From CAZADA01 sp964526675 (GTDB lineage: Bacteria > Pseudomonadota > Alphaproteobacteria > Caulobacterales > Maricaulaceae): 64,000 nucleotides of DNA. This document shows, piece by piece, positions 7,047 to 15,422 of the stretch. The position numbers and the translations under genes are program-made. Location: positions 1 to 64,000 of the forward strand of contig CAZGLY010000011.1 in the NCBI GenBank assembly GCA_964526675.1, in the 5' to 3' direction. Below the pieces are notes generated by a model, which saw only the letters and a program-made list of their open reading frames with translations, searched no databases and was not told the origin of the DNA. Position 1 is the first letter of the stretch. The number at the start of each line of letters is the position of its first letter.

Positions 7047-8499
7047 GAGCTTTTTTTCCTGTGTCGCTGTGATCGTCCGTACCGTATCCGTCCTCGTCGC
7101 GACCGCCAAATCCCGCCTTAACGACGCGGAAGCGCGGCGGCGCCGGCGCGGCCACAGACGTGGGCTCGACGCGTCCGCCGCGCCGGCCCGCCCGCTCTCG
7201 AACGACAAAGCTGATCGGCGCCAGCGCATAGCCTTTCGCATCGAGGCCAAGGGTCCATCGCGCGGCCGCTTCCACCACGCCGCGACGGGCGTCGAACGCG
7301 CCGATCGCGTCGCCGCGTCGGAGCGCTCCCGCCTCCAAACGCAGAAACTGTTCGTCGAGGCCGCGGCCCGCGCGCCGCGAATCCAAGAGCACGTCGGCGG
7401 CGGCGAAGCGGGTCCGCGTCGCGGCGGCGAGGCCGGAAAGCCGTTGGCGCGCGGCGACGTCGGCGTAGACAAACGCCACCCCTCGGGCGCTCAGAGCGCG
7501 CAACATGCGCGTGGTCGCGTCGCCGTCCGTGGTGAAGCGCGCGCCAAAATGGTTCGTCACCGCGACGTAGCCCGTCGCCCGCGCCATCAACCAATCCAGA
7601 CGTCGGTTCAGCTCGGCGGCGCTTGAGTCCGCGAGCAACACGTGCGGGCCTGGGTCGTCTTCGGGATAGTCAAAGGGCTCCATCGGCAACGCCAGGACGG
7701 TTTCGTGACCGGCGGCCCGCGCGGCGTCGATCCAGCTCTGGAGGTCGGCGGCGTAGGGCGAGAAGGCGAGGGTCACCTCTGGAGGCAGCACATCGATCGC
7801 TTCGGCCGTCGTGGTGGGCGACAGGCCGAGGCCGGTGACCATCAAGGCGATCCGAGGGCGGGCGTCGTCCACAGGGAAGGGCCGGGCGTAGACGTCCGCC
7901 GCCATGCGCCCGTCCGGCGCAATGGCTGGCAGGCGGCCTCCGGGGCCGGGTTGCGTGAGGCCCGGCGGCGGCGCGAGGGGCGATGCCGCGTCAGCCGCGT
8001 GGTGTTCGTCGTGCTCGTCGTGGTCCTCCGCGTGCGTCGCGCGCCCATGTGGCGCGTCGACGCTATGGTCGTGATGGTCGCTCGCGTGGGCGCTGTTGTG
8101 GTGATCGTCCTCCGCAGGCGTAGCGTCGTGGTGATGGTGTTCGACGTGGTGAGGGTCGTCATTGCCGTTGTGCCCGGCCTTCGAGGCGTGGCCGTGGTGT
8201 TGATGTCCGTGGCCGTCGTCGTTCGCGGTCGTGTTGGGCGCGGCGTGCTGGGCCGCCGCGACGTGGATGTCGACGCGCGTCAGCCCGGCGGCCGTGCGCG
8301 GATCGCCGAGCAGCTGCACGCTGGCGAGACTGATCAGAACCGTGGCGGCGCCCGCGGCGCCAACCGCGCCCGGCGTGGCGGCGACGCCGTTGGCGTGCGC
8401 CGCGATGCTCTGCACAAGGGGATGGGACGCGACGTGCTGCAACCCGGCGGCTGCGGCGTCGCGGGCGGCTAGCGCCCAAGCCGGCGGGGCGGGCGGCAC
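7030..8499 (-). CDS. Divergent polysaccharide deacetylase family protein with histidine-rich linker
   Basis: The protein has about 489 residues. A hydrophobic segment near 50-65 probably anchors it to the inner membrane. The C-terminal domain (about 210-440) matches the divergent polysaccharide deacetylase (DUF610/YibQ) family: PRIALMVTGLGLSPTTTAEAIDVLPPEVTLAFSPYA split over 213-250, then VLALPMEP, TNHFGARFT and DSR. Between anchor and domain, residues 97-167 hold 24 histidines among Asp and Glu, a likely periplasmic metal-binding linker; such enrichment is not a feature of the family that I know. The start is an uncertain GTG without a clear Shine-Dalgarno. Members commonly follow ctpA, as here. 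Confidence 0.85.
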   Translation of the reverse strand: MPPAPPAWALAARDAAAAGLQHVASHPLVQSIAAHANGVAATPGAVGAAGAATVLISLASVQLLGDPRTAAGLTRVDIHVAAAQHAAPNTTANDDGHGHQHHGHASKAGHNGNDDPHHVEHHHHDATPAEDDHHNSAHASDHHDHSVDAPHGRATHAEDHDEHDEHHAADAASPLAPPPGLTQPGPGGRLPAIAPDGRMAADVYARPFPVDDARPRIALMVTGLGLSPTTTAEAIDVLPPEVTLAFSPYAADLQSWIDAARAAGHETVLALPMEPFDYPEDDPGPHVLLADSSAAELNRRLDWLMARATGYVAVTNHFGARFTTDGDATTRMLRALSARGVAFVYADVAARQRLSGLAAATRTRFAAADVLLDSRRAGRGLDEQFLRLEAGALRRGDAIGAFDARRGVVEAAARWTLGLDAKGYALAPISFVVRERAGRRGGRVEPTSVAAPAPPRFRVVKAGFGGRDEDGYGTDDHSDTGKKAHGDGH

Positions 8500-8658
8500 G
8501 ACAAAGCACGAGGATCGAGCGGCGACATGCCCTTAGACATAACGCGCGCGGCTTAACGCGATGCTGTCATCCGCGATTCGAGAGCGTCGTCGCCGCCTTG
8601 GCGCCGTACAGGCCGCCACCCGCCAGATCTGCGGATCCGGACCGCCAACCGTCGATGA

Positions 8659-9966
8659 TCAGCCCGCGCGGCGTCGCTCGTTTTCGCTCAGCTCAACGGT
8701 CCGAAGGATCTCGATCGCCCGCTTGAGCTGATAATCCTCGTCCTCGGGAAAGTCCTCCGGCGGCTCGTCCGCTGCGCGGTGGTCCTCGCCGCGGGTGCTT
8801 TCGCCCGCGTTGGACAGCGCGTTGGGAAGGTCCGCCTCCGACAGGCGTTCGCCGATGATTTGCCCGCGCCGCGCGGCCACCTCGATGTCCGGTTGGATGC
8901 CCGTCGCCTGGATCGACCGGTTCGCGGGCGTGTAATACGTCGCGGTGGTCAGCCGCAACGCGCCGTCCTTGCCGCCTCGCAGGGGAATAACGGTTTGAAC
9001 GGAGCCTTTGCCGAAGGAGGGGACGCCCACGACGGTGGCGCGTCGGCGATCCTGCAGGGCGCCCGCCACGATTTCCGCCGCGGAGGCCGAGCCTTCATTG
9101 ATCAGGACGACCACGGGCTGTTCGTTCAGCGCATCGCCGGGGCGCGCGTTGTAACGGTCAATGTCGCGTGGGCGCCGACCGCGCGTGGAGACGACCTCGC
9201 CGCCGTCCAGGAACAGATCCGCGACCGCCACCGCTTCTTCAAGCAGACCGCCCGGATTGTCCCGCAAATCGAGGATCAGGCCTTCCATCGTGTCGCCGAG
9301 ATCGCCTTTGATCTCGCGCAACGCATCCTCCAGCGCGTCGGAGGCTTGCTGATTGAACGTCGCGATCCGCACGTAGCCGACCGTGTCGTCCTCAATGTCC
9401 CAGGCGACGACTTTGGGCCGGATGATCTCGCGGACAATCGTCACGTCAAAAGGATCCGCGCCGTCGCGCACGACGGAGATGGTCACCGCGGCGCCAACAG
9501 GCCCGCGCAAACGATCGACCGCTTCGTCCAAGTTCATGCCGACAATCGGGTCGCCATCCACGGCCGTCAGATAGTCGCCGCTGCGCAGTCCCGCGCGCGC
9601 GGCGGGCGTGTCGTCGATCGGCGACACGACTTTCACGACGCCGTCTTCCGCGGTGACTTCGATGCCGAGGCCGCCGTATTCGCCCCGGGTCGAAACCTCC
9701 ATGTCGCGATACGATTCCGGGCTCAAATAACTCGAATGGGGATCCAGGGACTGGAGCATGCCCTGGATCGCGGCTTCCACCAGTTCGGTGTTGTCCACGT
9801 CCGAGACATAGTCGCTTTGAACGCGCCCCAGCACATCGCCGAGCACGATCAAGCGCTGGAACGTCTGGTCGCGGTCCGCCTCCGGCGTGTCGGACGCCAC
9901 GGCGATGAAGCTCGCGCCGAGCACGCCGCCGATGACCGTTCCTGCAATGAGTGCGCGAAGCTTCAT
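8659..9966 (-). CDS. ctpA: Carboxyl-terminal processing protease (S41 family)
   Basis: This 435-residue periplasmic serine protease acts on C-terminal ends of exported proteins. It has an N-terminal signal or anchor (LIAGTVIGGVLGASFIAVAS), the S41 N-terminal region (LDPHSSYLSPESY), a PDZ domain at about 98-165 (GGLGIEV ... AARAGLRSGDYLTAVDG) and the protease core. By alignment with CtpB and Prc, the catalytic dyad is Ser295 (GSASAAEI) and Lys320 (SFGKGSVQT), with Gln324. AGGAGA precedes the ATG. The order EnvC-like, CtpA, deacetylase is a recurrent envelope-remodelling cluster in alphaproteobacteria. Confidence 0.95.
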   Translation of the reverse strand: MKLRALIAGTVIGGVLGASFIAVASDTPEADRDQTFQRLIVLGDVLGRVQSDYVSDVDNTELVEAAIQGMLQSLDPHSSYLSPESYRDMEVSTRGEYGGLGIEVTAEDGVVKVVSPIDDTPAARAGLRSGDYLTAVDGDPIVGMNLDEAVDRLRGPVGAAVTISVVRDGADPFDVTIVREIIRPKVVAWDIEDDTVGYVRIATFNQQASDALEDALREIKGDLGDTMEGLILDLRDNPGGLLEEAVAVADLFLDGGEVVSTRGRRPRDIDRYNARPGDALNEQPVVVLINEGSASAAEIVAGALQDRRRATVVGVPSFGKGSVQTVIPLRGGKDGALRLTTATYYTPANRSIQATGIQPDIEVAARRGQIIGERLSEADLPNALSNAGESTRGEDHRAADEPPEDFPEDEDYQLKRAIEILRTVELSENERRRAG

Positions 9967-10003
9967 GCCGCGTCTCCTGTGTGGATCACCCCGTGACGGT
10001 TGA

Positions 10004-11242
10004 TCACGTCCAATCTTCCCGCAGCCAGGGCGCGGGATTCACCGACTGACCGTGTTTGCGGATCTCTAAATAAAGTTCTCGCTCCCGACCGTCCGTCGCC
10101 TGCGACATTTCGCCCAGCGGTTCCCCGGCGACCACGGAGGTGCTGGCGCGCGCGTGCAATTCGCCAAATCCAACCATCACGATATAGTAGCCATCGCCGA
10201 CATCCAGGATCAAGAGCCGCCCATAGTTAGGGAAAGGCGCCGCGAACATCACCGTTCCATCGTAAGGGGCCACGATTTGCGCGCCAGGGGCGACGACCCA
10301 GGCGACGCCTTCGGTAAGCGCGCCACGGCCTTCACGGTAGCCGCGCACCATCTGGCCAAGGGCTGGCGGGGCGAGCGCTCCGCGCGCGTGTGCGAAGCCG
10401 GACGCCGGCGCGGTGACCGCTGGGCGGGCGGCGACGTTTGGGGCGGGGCTGCCGCGAAGAGCGGGCGGCGGCGTGGTCGCCTGCGGTTTCGCGCGCGGCG
10501 CCAGGGGCGCGGCGTCGCGTTCCAGACGATCAATCAGTTCGCGCACATTTCCCGCCTCGCGCGCCAGCGCGGCGGCGCGCGCCGCCGCACGGTCGGCGTC
10601 GCCCCGCACCCGGCGTTCAAGGGCGGCCTTGCGGTCCAAGAGGGCGAGGGTCTCTGCGCGACGCGCGGCCAGGGCCGCTTCGGCGTCCGCGACGGCGGTG
10701 CGCGCGTCCGCGGAGGCTTCGCGCAAGCCGCGCAAGGCGTCGATGCGCGCCTTGAGGTCTTCGGCTCGGGCGTCGAGCGCCGGCGCCGCCTCCGCCAGCA
10801 AAAGTGCGGCGCGCGCCGCGGCGGCGGCGTCGCTGGGGCGGGTCGCCAGCGCTGGCGGATCCGCGCGGGCCGCGCGCTGCAACGCTCCGAGGATTTCGCT
10901 GAGGGCGCGGCGCTGACGGGCCAGTTCGTCCGCCAGCGCGGTCTCTTCCTGGGCCAGCGTCGCGGCGCGGTCGCGCGCGACTTGGGTCAGACGCTCCTGG
11001 CGCGAGCGGGCCTTGCCGGCGACAACCAGATCCGCCCGAAGCGCAGCGATTTCCGCCGCCAGAGCGTCGGCTTCTCGGCGCAAGCGTTCGCTTTCGGCGG
11101 AGCGCGCGGCGCTGGCGGCGACCAAGTCGTCAGCGTGAGCTGGGCGCAGCACCTGCTGCTGGCGCGCGTGCGCGAGCGGCGCCGCGAGGGTGCAGCAGGC
11201 CGCCACGACCGCACTGGCGATGAGTCCGCGGGCGCGGCGCAT
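10004..11242 (-). CDS. EnvC-like murein hydrolase activator with degenerate LytM domain
   Basis: The protein has 412 residues: a signal peptide (ending around PLAHA), a long coiled coil of about 220 residues rich in Ala, Arg and Glu, a Pro-rich linker, and a C-terminal LytM/M23 fold (PGAQIVAPYDGTVMFAAPF ... YLEIRKHGQSVNPAPWL). The zinc ligands of active M23 peptidases are missing: no HxxxD before the APYDG strand, and the last HxH motif is ELYLE. It is therefore probably an activator of cell-wall amidases, as EnvC is, not an enzyme. GGGGGA precedes the ATG. It lies just upstream of ctpA on the same strand with a 37-base gap. Confidence 0.88.
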   Translation of the reverse strand: MRRARGLIASAVVAACCTLAAPLAHARQQQVLRPAHADDLVAASAARSAESERLRREADALAAEIAALRADLVVAGKARSRQERLTQVARDRAATLAQEETALADELARQRRALSEILGALQRAARADPPALATRPSDAAAAARAALLLAEAAPALDARAEDLKARIDALRGLREASADARTAVADAEAALAARRAETLALLDRKAALERRVRGDADRAAARAAALAREAGNVRELIDRLERDAAPLAPRAKPQATTPPPALRGSPAPNVAARPAVTAPASGFAHARGALAPPALGQMVRGYREGRGALTEGVAWVVAPGAQIVAPYDGTVMFAAPFPNYGRLLILDVGDGYYIVMVGFGELHARASTSVVAGEPLGEMSQATDGRERELYLEIRKHGQSVNPAPWLREDWT

Positions 11243-11389
11243 GAACAGTCCCCCAGTTCCCAGATCCCAGGAGCAATCTCGATTGATTCTCCCGCTGACA
11301 CGTTGTGTTCGAGCTCGGGGCGCGCGTGCGCGCCGCCGCGGCGACGTTCCCGCTCGGCACTCAGGGCGCACGGTTGTCCCATCCCCGCC

Positions 11390-11854
11390 TCAGTCGCGGT
11401 GGTAGGGGACATGAGTTAACAAGGTGCAAGCGCGGTAGAGCTGTTCTGCGGCCATCACCCGCACAAGGTTGTGAGGCCATGTCGCGCGCCCGAAGTTCAC
11501 AACGCGATCCGCGCGCTGGCGCAGCGCGTCGTCCACGCCGTCCGCCCCGCCGATCAGCACCGCCGCTTCCGGGACGCCTTCATCGCGCCAGCGGGCAAGC
11601 AGCGCCGCCAAGTCCCGCGAGGAGAGGTCGTCGCCGCGTTCGTCCAGGAGGATGATCTTCGCGCCGGGGGCGCAGGCGCGTTGCAGCGCCGTGCTCGCGG
11701 CCGCGCGGTCGTCCGCGGCCGACACCTCGTGCGCCCTTACGTCGCGCAGGCCGGCGGGCCGAGCCAGAGCGGCGGCGCGGCGGACATAATCATCCGTGAG
11801 CGTTCGTTCCGGGCCAGCGCGCAGCTTGCCGACGGGCATCAGCGTTACGCGCAC
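11390..11854 (-). CDS. rlmH: 23S rRNA (pseudouridine-1915-N3)-methyltransferase
   Basis: This 154-residue SPOUT-class enzyme methylates pseudouridine 1915 in helix 69 of 23S rRNA. The family pattern is clear: MRVTLMPVGKL at the start, IILLDERGDDLSSRDLA in the middle, the SAM-binding knot around VLIGGADGVDDALR, and the end LLTHVPYHRD, close to the usual QL(Y)RA...HPYHR ending. It lies downstream of rsfS, the usual partner, and ahead of the envC-ctpA pair. Confidence 0.95.
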   Translation of the reverse strand: MRVTLMPVGKLRAGPERTLTDDYVRRAAALARPAGLRDVRAHEVSAADDRAAASTALQRACAPGAKIILLDERGDDLSSRDLAALLARWRDEGVPEAAVLIGGADGVDDALRQRADRVVNFGRATWPHNLVRVMAAEQLYRACTLLTHVPYHRD

Positions 11855-11903
11855 TGCGGTTGCGCCCTAAGCGCGCTGCGGAGCCGACGCCAACGCCATC
11901 TGC

Positions 11904-12280
11904 TCACACTAGGGCGCGGGCGGTGTCGGCGTCGGCCTCCCACAACCGTTCGAGATTGTAAAACTCGCGCACCTCGGGACGGAACAAATGGACGACCAGG
12001 TCGCCGGCGTCGATCAACACCCAGTCGGCCGCGGCCAAACCTTCGACCCGCACATTCTTTGCGCCGGCGTCCTTCACGCGCCGCAGCACGTGATCGGCGA
12101 TGGCGCTGACATGCCGTTGGGACCGGCCGCTGGCGATGATCATGATGTCGGTCACGGACGACTTGCCGGCGAGATCGATCTCGACCACCTCCTCGGCTTT
12201 GTCGTCATGCAGGCTGGTGAGGACAATGTCGCGCAGCGCCGCGGCGGCGGCGCGATCCTCAGAGGGCGGGGTCGACGCGG
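11904..12280 (-). CDS. rsfS: Ribosome silencing factor, 5' end lost in assembly gap
   Basis: About 125 codons of RsfS are visible. RsfS binds uL14 on the large subunit and blocks joining with the small one in stationary phase. Recognisable parts are DKAEEVVEIDLAGKSSVTDIMIIASGRSQRHVSAIADHV, split around the conserved SSVTDxMIIASG core, and GLAAADWVLIDAGDLVVHLF, the family's Trp-containing strand. No start codon is found in the visible part; the open frame runs into the N run, so the start lies in or beyond it. It precedes rlmH as expected. The truncation comes from the assembly, not from the gene. Confidence 0.93.
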
Positions 12281-12380
12281 NNNNNNNNNNNNNNNNNNNN
12301 NNNNNNNNNNNNNNNNNNNNNNNNNNNNNNNNNNNNNNNNNNNNNNNNNNNNNNNNNNNNNNNNNNNNNNNNNNNNNNNN
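12281..12380. other. Assembly gap of 100 N
   Basis: Exactly 100 undetermined bases, the conventional filler for a scaffold join of unknown length. The true sequence may be shorter or longer, so distances across it (rsfS start, anything between rsfS and egtD) are not reliable. Confidence 0.99.
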
Positions 12381-12459
12381 GGGGCCGTTGGCCGAAGAGA
12401 CGGCGGTCAGAGCTGTGTTCCTCCCAAGCGTCAAAACCGCGAGAACGCTAGCACGCGTC

Positions 12460-12495
12460 GCCTCCCCCCGTCACGCCCCGCTGACCGGGGGAGGC
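12460..12495 (-). terminator. Possible terminator after egtD
   Basis: GCCTCCCCC at 12460-12468 pairs perfectly with GGGGGAGGC at 12487-12495, leaving an 18-base loop. It begins just past the egtD stop on the minus strand, where a terminator is expected, but no T run follows. The position fits; the class (rho-independent or not) is unclear. Confidence 0.4.
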
Positions 12496-12508
12496 TGGCG
12501 CTCGCCGC

Positions 12509-13510
12509 TTAGGCCGCGTCAAACAAGGAGACGCTGAAGAAAGCCTGCGGGTCAGTCCACGTGCGGCGAAGGGCGAAGCCCGCCGCCGCGCCAAGCGCCT
12601 CCAATCCCGCTTCGTCGAACTTGTAGGAGTTTTCGGTGTGGATGGTTTCGCCCGCCGTCATTTCGAAGGGGCGGCCCGCGACGTGGAACGTTTGGTCGCG
12701 CAAGCTTTCGATGTGCATCTCCACGCGGGCAAGGCCGTCATTGTAGCGCGCGCGGTGGCGGAACGCGGTGGTGTCGAGGTCGCCGTCAAGTTCGCGATTG
12801 ATGCGCGTCAACAGGTTGAGGTTGAACTGGGCGGTCACGCCGGCGGCGTCGTCATAGGCGGCCTCAAGCCGAGCGGCGTCCTTTTTCAGATCCGCGCCGA
12901 GCACCAGGAGATCGCCGGGACGCGCCAGCGTCCGGGCCGCCGCCAGCACGGAACGCGCGGCGTCCGGTTCAAAGTTCCCGATCGTTGAGCCGGGGAAGAA
13001 GATCACCCGCCTATGGGCGTCGCGAAAGTGCCGCTCCTGCAAACCCATGGGTTGGGTGAAGTCGCCACACACGGCTCCGACTTCGAGATCGGGATAGGCC
13101 TCCGCGATGGTTTCGGCCGCCCGCAGCAAGTGCTCTCGGCTGATGTCCTGCGCGACGTAGAGCGCCGGGCGGTCGAGGGCGTCGAGCAGCAGCCGAATTT
13201 TGATGCTGGAGCCCGAGCCCGGCTCGATCACGGCGGCTTGGGGGCCGGCGGCCTCCGCGATGGCGCCCGCGACGTCCCGCAGGATCCCGATTTCCGTGCG
13301 TGTCGGATAGTACTCCGGCGCGTCGCAGATGGCGTCGAACAGAGCCGATCCCGCTTCGTCATAGAGGTATTTTGGCGAGGTGCGCTTTGGCGTTTGGCTG
13401 AGCGCCTCCACCATGTCGGCGCGGAAATCGCCCAGAGTCGGTTCATGGTCGACAAAAAAGGACAGCGCGTGTTCAGCCGCAGTCACGCGGTTGGCGTGCT
13501 TAGAAGACAT
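12509..13510 (-). CDS. egtD: L-histidine N-alpha-methyltransferase (EgtD family)
   Basis: This 333-residue enzyme of the EgtD family trimethylates histidine to hercynine, the first step to ergothioneine. Family motifs: KRTSPKYLYDEAGSALFDAI and YYPTRTE near the N terminus, the SAM site EPGSGSSIKIRLLL, FFPGSTIGNF, HTENSYKF, and the end AFFSVSLF. AAAGG stands seven bases before the ATG. EgtD usually sits beside egtB (sulfoxide synthase), but none is in this window. It lies between nadD and rsfS, normally close neighbours, so it looks like an insertion into that block. Specificity is inferred from the family. Confidence 0.9.
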   Translation of the reverse strand: MSSKHANRVTAAEHALSFFVDHEPTLGDFRADMVEALSQTPKRTSPKYLYDEAGSALFDAICDAPEYYPTRTEIGILRDVAGAIAEAAGPQAAVIEPGSGSSIKIRLLLDALDRPALYVAQDISREHLLRAAETIAEAYPDLEVGAVCGDFTQPMGLQERHFRDAHRRVIFFPGSTIGNFEPDAARSVLAAARTLARPGDLLVLGADLKKDAARLEAAYDDAAGVTAQFNLNLLTRINRELDGDLDTTAFRHRARYNDGLARVEMHIESLRDQTFHVAGRPFEMTAGETIHTENSYKFDEAGLEALGAAAGFALRRTWTDPQAFFSVSLFDAA

Positions 13511-13547
13511 ACAAAAACCTTTGGAATTTCTTTGGGGGGATTGGGGA

Positions 13548-14165
13548 TCACGCGCGGCCCAAGCGGGCGCGCAGCTCCGTCGAGGAGGCGGAGTTGAGCC
13601 TCGCAGTCAGGTATACCCAGGCTGGCGGCGGGATTTCAACCAGGCGTTTGGCGTGGTTCTCCGGCTGGCGGGCGTGGGCGTAGGCTTGCGCCGCCGGCGA
13701 CAGCGTGGCGCGGGACAGCGCGTTTCGCGGCGTGTTTTGCGGGCGGGCGATCACCGCGATCGGGGTCGTGTCCATAATTTCACGCCAGCCCCGCCAACGA
13801 TGGAAGCCCGCGAGATTGTCGCCGCCCATGATCCACACGAGCCGTACGCCCGGCAGGCGCGCGCGCAGCGCGCGCAACGTGTCGGCGGTGTAGCGCGCCC
13901 CGAGCCGCGCTTCGACGTCGGTCACCACCATGCGGGGCTCATCCGCCAGCCGCCGTGCGGCCGCCATGCGGACGGCGTGGTCGTCTGCGGATCCCGGAGG
14001 CTTCAGCGGATTCTGCGGGGAGACCAGCCACCACACGCGATCCAGAGCCAGCCGCGTCAACGCCGTGCGCGCAACGTGCAGGTGCCCTTCATGCGGCGGA
14101 TCGAAGGAGCCGCCGAAGACACCGACGCGCAGCCCCGGCGGCGCGTACTCGGAGGTGAGCGCCAT
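13548..14165 (-). CDS. nadD: Nicotinate-nucleotide adenylyltransferase
   Basis: This 205-residue enzyme adenylates nicotinate mononucleotide to deamido-NAD in NAD synthesis. The nucleotidyltransferase signature GGSFDPPHEGHLH (with the HxGH motif) is at the N terminus, followed by WWLVSPQNPLKP, MVVTDVEARLGARYTADTL and VWIMGGDNLAGFHRW, all typical of NadD. The C-terminal ISSTxIR motif is changed to NSASSTELRARL. It lies downstream of obgE with a short spacer. In many relatives proA and/or proB stand between these genes; they are absent here. Confidence 0.95.
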   Translation of the reverse strand: MALTSEYAPPGLRVGVFGGSFDPPHEGHLHVARTALTRLALDRVWWLVSPQNPLKPPGSADDHAVRMAAARRLADEPRMVVTDVEARLGARYTADTLRALRARLPGVRLVWIMGGDNLAGFHRWRGWREIMDTTPIAVIARPQNTPRNALSRATLSPAAQAYAHARQPENHAKRLVEIPPPAWVYLTARLNSASSTELRARLGRA

Positions 14166-14197
14166 GCGAGCTTACCGTTGGTGCTTGGTCGTGGCGG

Positions 14198-15256
14198 TCA
14201 TGCCGGCGACCAGCCCGCCGTTTCTGACGTTGAGGCGGCCCGCGCTTCAGCGTCCCGAGCGGCGCGCTCCTCCTGCACCGCGCTCCAGGCGGCGAACAGC
14301 AACGCGCGCACATGCCCGCCCGTCGCGCCGGAGATGGCGTGCACCGGTTCGCCGCTGGCGGCCTCCAGCGCGGCGCGGCGGCTTGTTTGCTCCTCGGGCG
14401 TTAGGGCGTCGATCTTGTTGAGCGCCACAAGCTCGCGACGCGCGGCGAGGTCGGAATCGTACGCCGCGAGCTCGCCACGGATCACGCGGTAGGCCTCGGC
14501 CGGATCGTCTTGGGTTCCGTCCACGACATGGATCAGGACGGCCGTGCGCTCGACGTGTCCCAAAAACCGGGCGCCAAGGCCCGCGCCGTCGCTCGCGCCT
14601 TCAATCAAGCCCGGGATGTCGGCGATAACGAACCGCGCCTCGGCGCTGAGATCCACAACGCCCAGATGAGGGTTGAGCGTGGTGAAAGGGTAGGCCGCGA
14701 CCTTGGGCGTCGCCGCCGACGCCGCTCGCAGCAGCGTCGACTTCCCGGCGTTGGGCAAGCCGACGAGTCCCACGTCCGCGATCAGCTTCAGGCGCAGCCA
14801 TAGCCACCGTTCTTCGCCCGGCTCGCCCGCGTTGGCGCGTCGCGGCGCGCGGTTTGTGGAGGACTTGAAGCGCAGATTGCCCCAACCGCCTGAGCCTCCC
14901 TTCGCCAAGAGCGCGCGGTCGCCGGGGCGCGTGAGATCCGCCAGAAGGGTGGCCTGATCCTCATCCAACACTTGCGTGCCGGCCGGCACTTTCAGCGTCA
15001 CGTCCGCGCCGCCGGCGCCGGCGCGCGCGCGGCCCATGCCGTGGCCGCCGGTTTTGCCTTTGAAGTGCTGGCGGTAACGGTAGTCGATCAGGGTGTTCAG
15101 GCCGTCGACCGCCTCGATCCAGACGTCGCCGCCATCGCCGCCGTCGCCGCCGTCGGGCCCGCCGAACTCGACATACTTTTCGCGCCGGAACGACACGCAG
15201 CCCGCCCCGCCGTCGCCGGAACGCACATAGATTTTCGCCTGATCCAGAAACTTCAT
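14198..15256 (-). CDS. obgE: GTPase Obg/CgtA
   Basis: This 352-residue essential GTPase acts in large-subunit assembly and growth control. The glycine-rich Obg fold is at the N terminus (MKFLDQAKIYVRSGDGGAGC, then FGGPDGGDGGDGGDVW), followed by the G domain with Walker A GLPNAGKSTLL, switch region FTTLNPHLGVV, DIPGLIEGAS and the guanine-specificity motif NKID. The ATG at 15256 matches the conserved MKFLD start; the frame is open 25 codons further upstream. A hairpin followed by a T run lies in its leader about 90 bases before the start (separate entry). Confidence 0.96.
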   Translation of the reverse strand: MKFLDQAKIYVRSGDGGAGCVSFRREKYVEFGGPDGGDGGDGGDVWIEAVDGLNTLIDYRYRQHFKGKTGGHGMGRARAGAGGADVTLKVPAGTQVLDEDQATLLADLTRPGDRALLAKGGSGGWGNLRFKSSTNRAPRRANAGEPGEERWLWLRLKLIADVGLVGLPNAGKSTLLRAASAATPKVAAYPFTTLNPHLGVVDLSAEARFVIADIPGLIEGASDGAGLGARFLGHVERTAVLIHVVDGTQDDPAEAYRVIRGELAAYDSDLAARRELVALNKIDALTPEEQTSRRAALEAASGEPVHAISGATGGHVRALLFAAWSAVQEERAARDAEARAASTSETAGWSPA

Positions 15257-15343
15257 GATCCGAAGGAAAGCGTTTGCGCCGGGTGCGTCAAGCGCGGGTC
15301 GCCACCACGTCGCGTCCTCGGCGGCGTCCACCCGCGGTCGTCG

Positions 15344-15365
15344 AAAAAAACCTCGTCAGACGAGG
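15344..15365 (-). terminator. Hairpin plus T7 in the obgE leader
   Basis: On the minus strand CCTCGTC is followed by one base and its exact complement GACGAGG (15351-15365), then seven T (15344-15350). This is the form of an intrinsic terminator or attenuator, though the stem is short and the realistic loop is five bases. No minus-strand gene ends here; the nearest downstream gene is obgE, starting 88 bases later, so it would act as a leader attenuator or end a lost upstream gene. The inverted repeat could instead be a protein-binding site for the divergent promoters. Confidence 0.45.
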
Positions 15366-15422
15366 GACTTGGCGCCATCGTGCCCGCGGGCGCCGCGCGT
15401 CGCACGCGAAGGGAGGGCCGCC

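Noticed and set aside
10004..10400. Reading the LytM domain as an active M23 endopeptidase
   Set aside because: The histidine and aspartate zinc ligands are missing at all expected positions, so an activator role is more likely.
10154..11419. A 421-codon open frame antisense to the EnvC-like gene
   Set aside because: Low-complexity Arg/Gly-rich product; the opposite strand has signal peptide, coiled coil and LytM domain in order.
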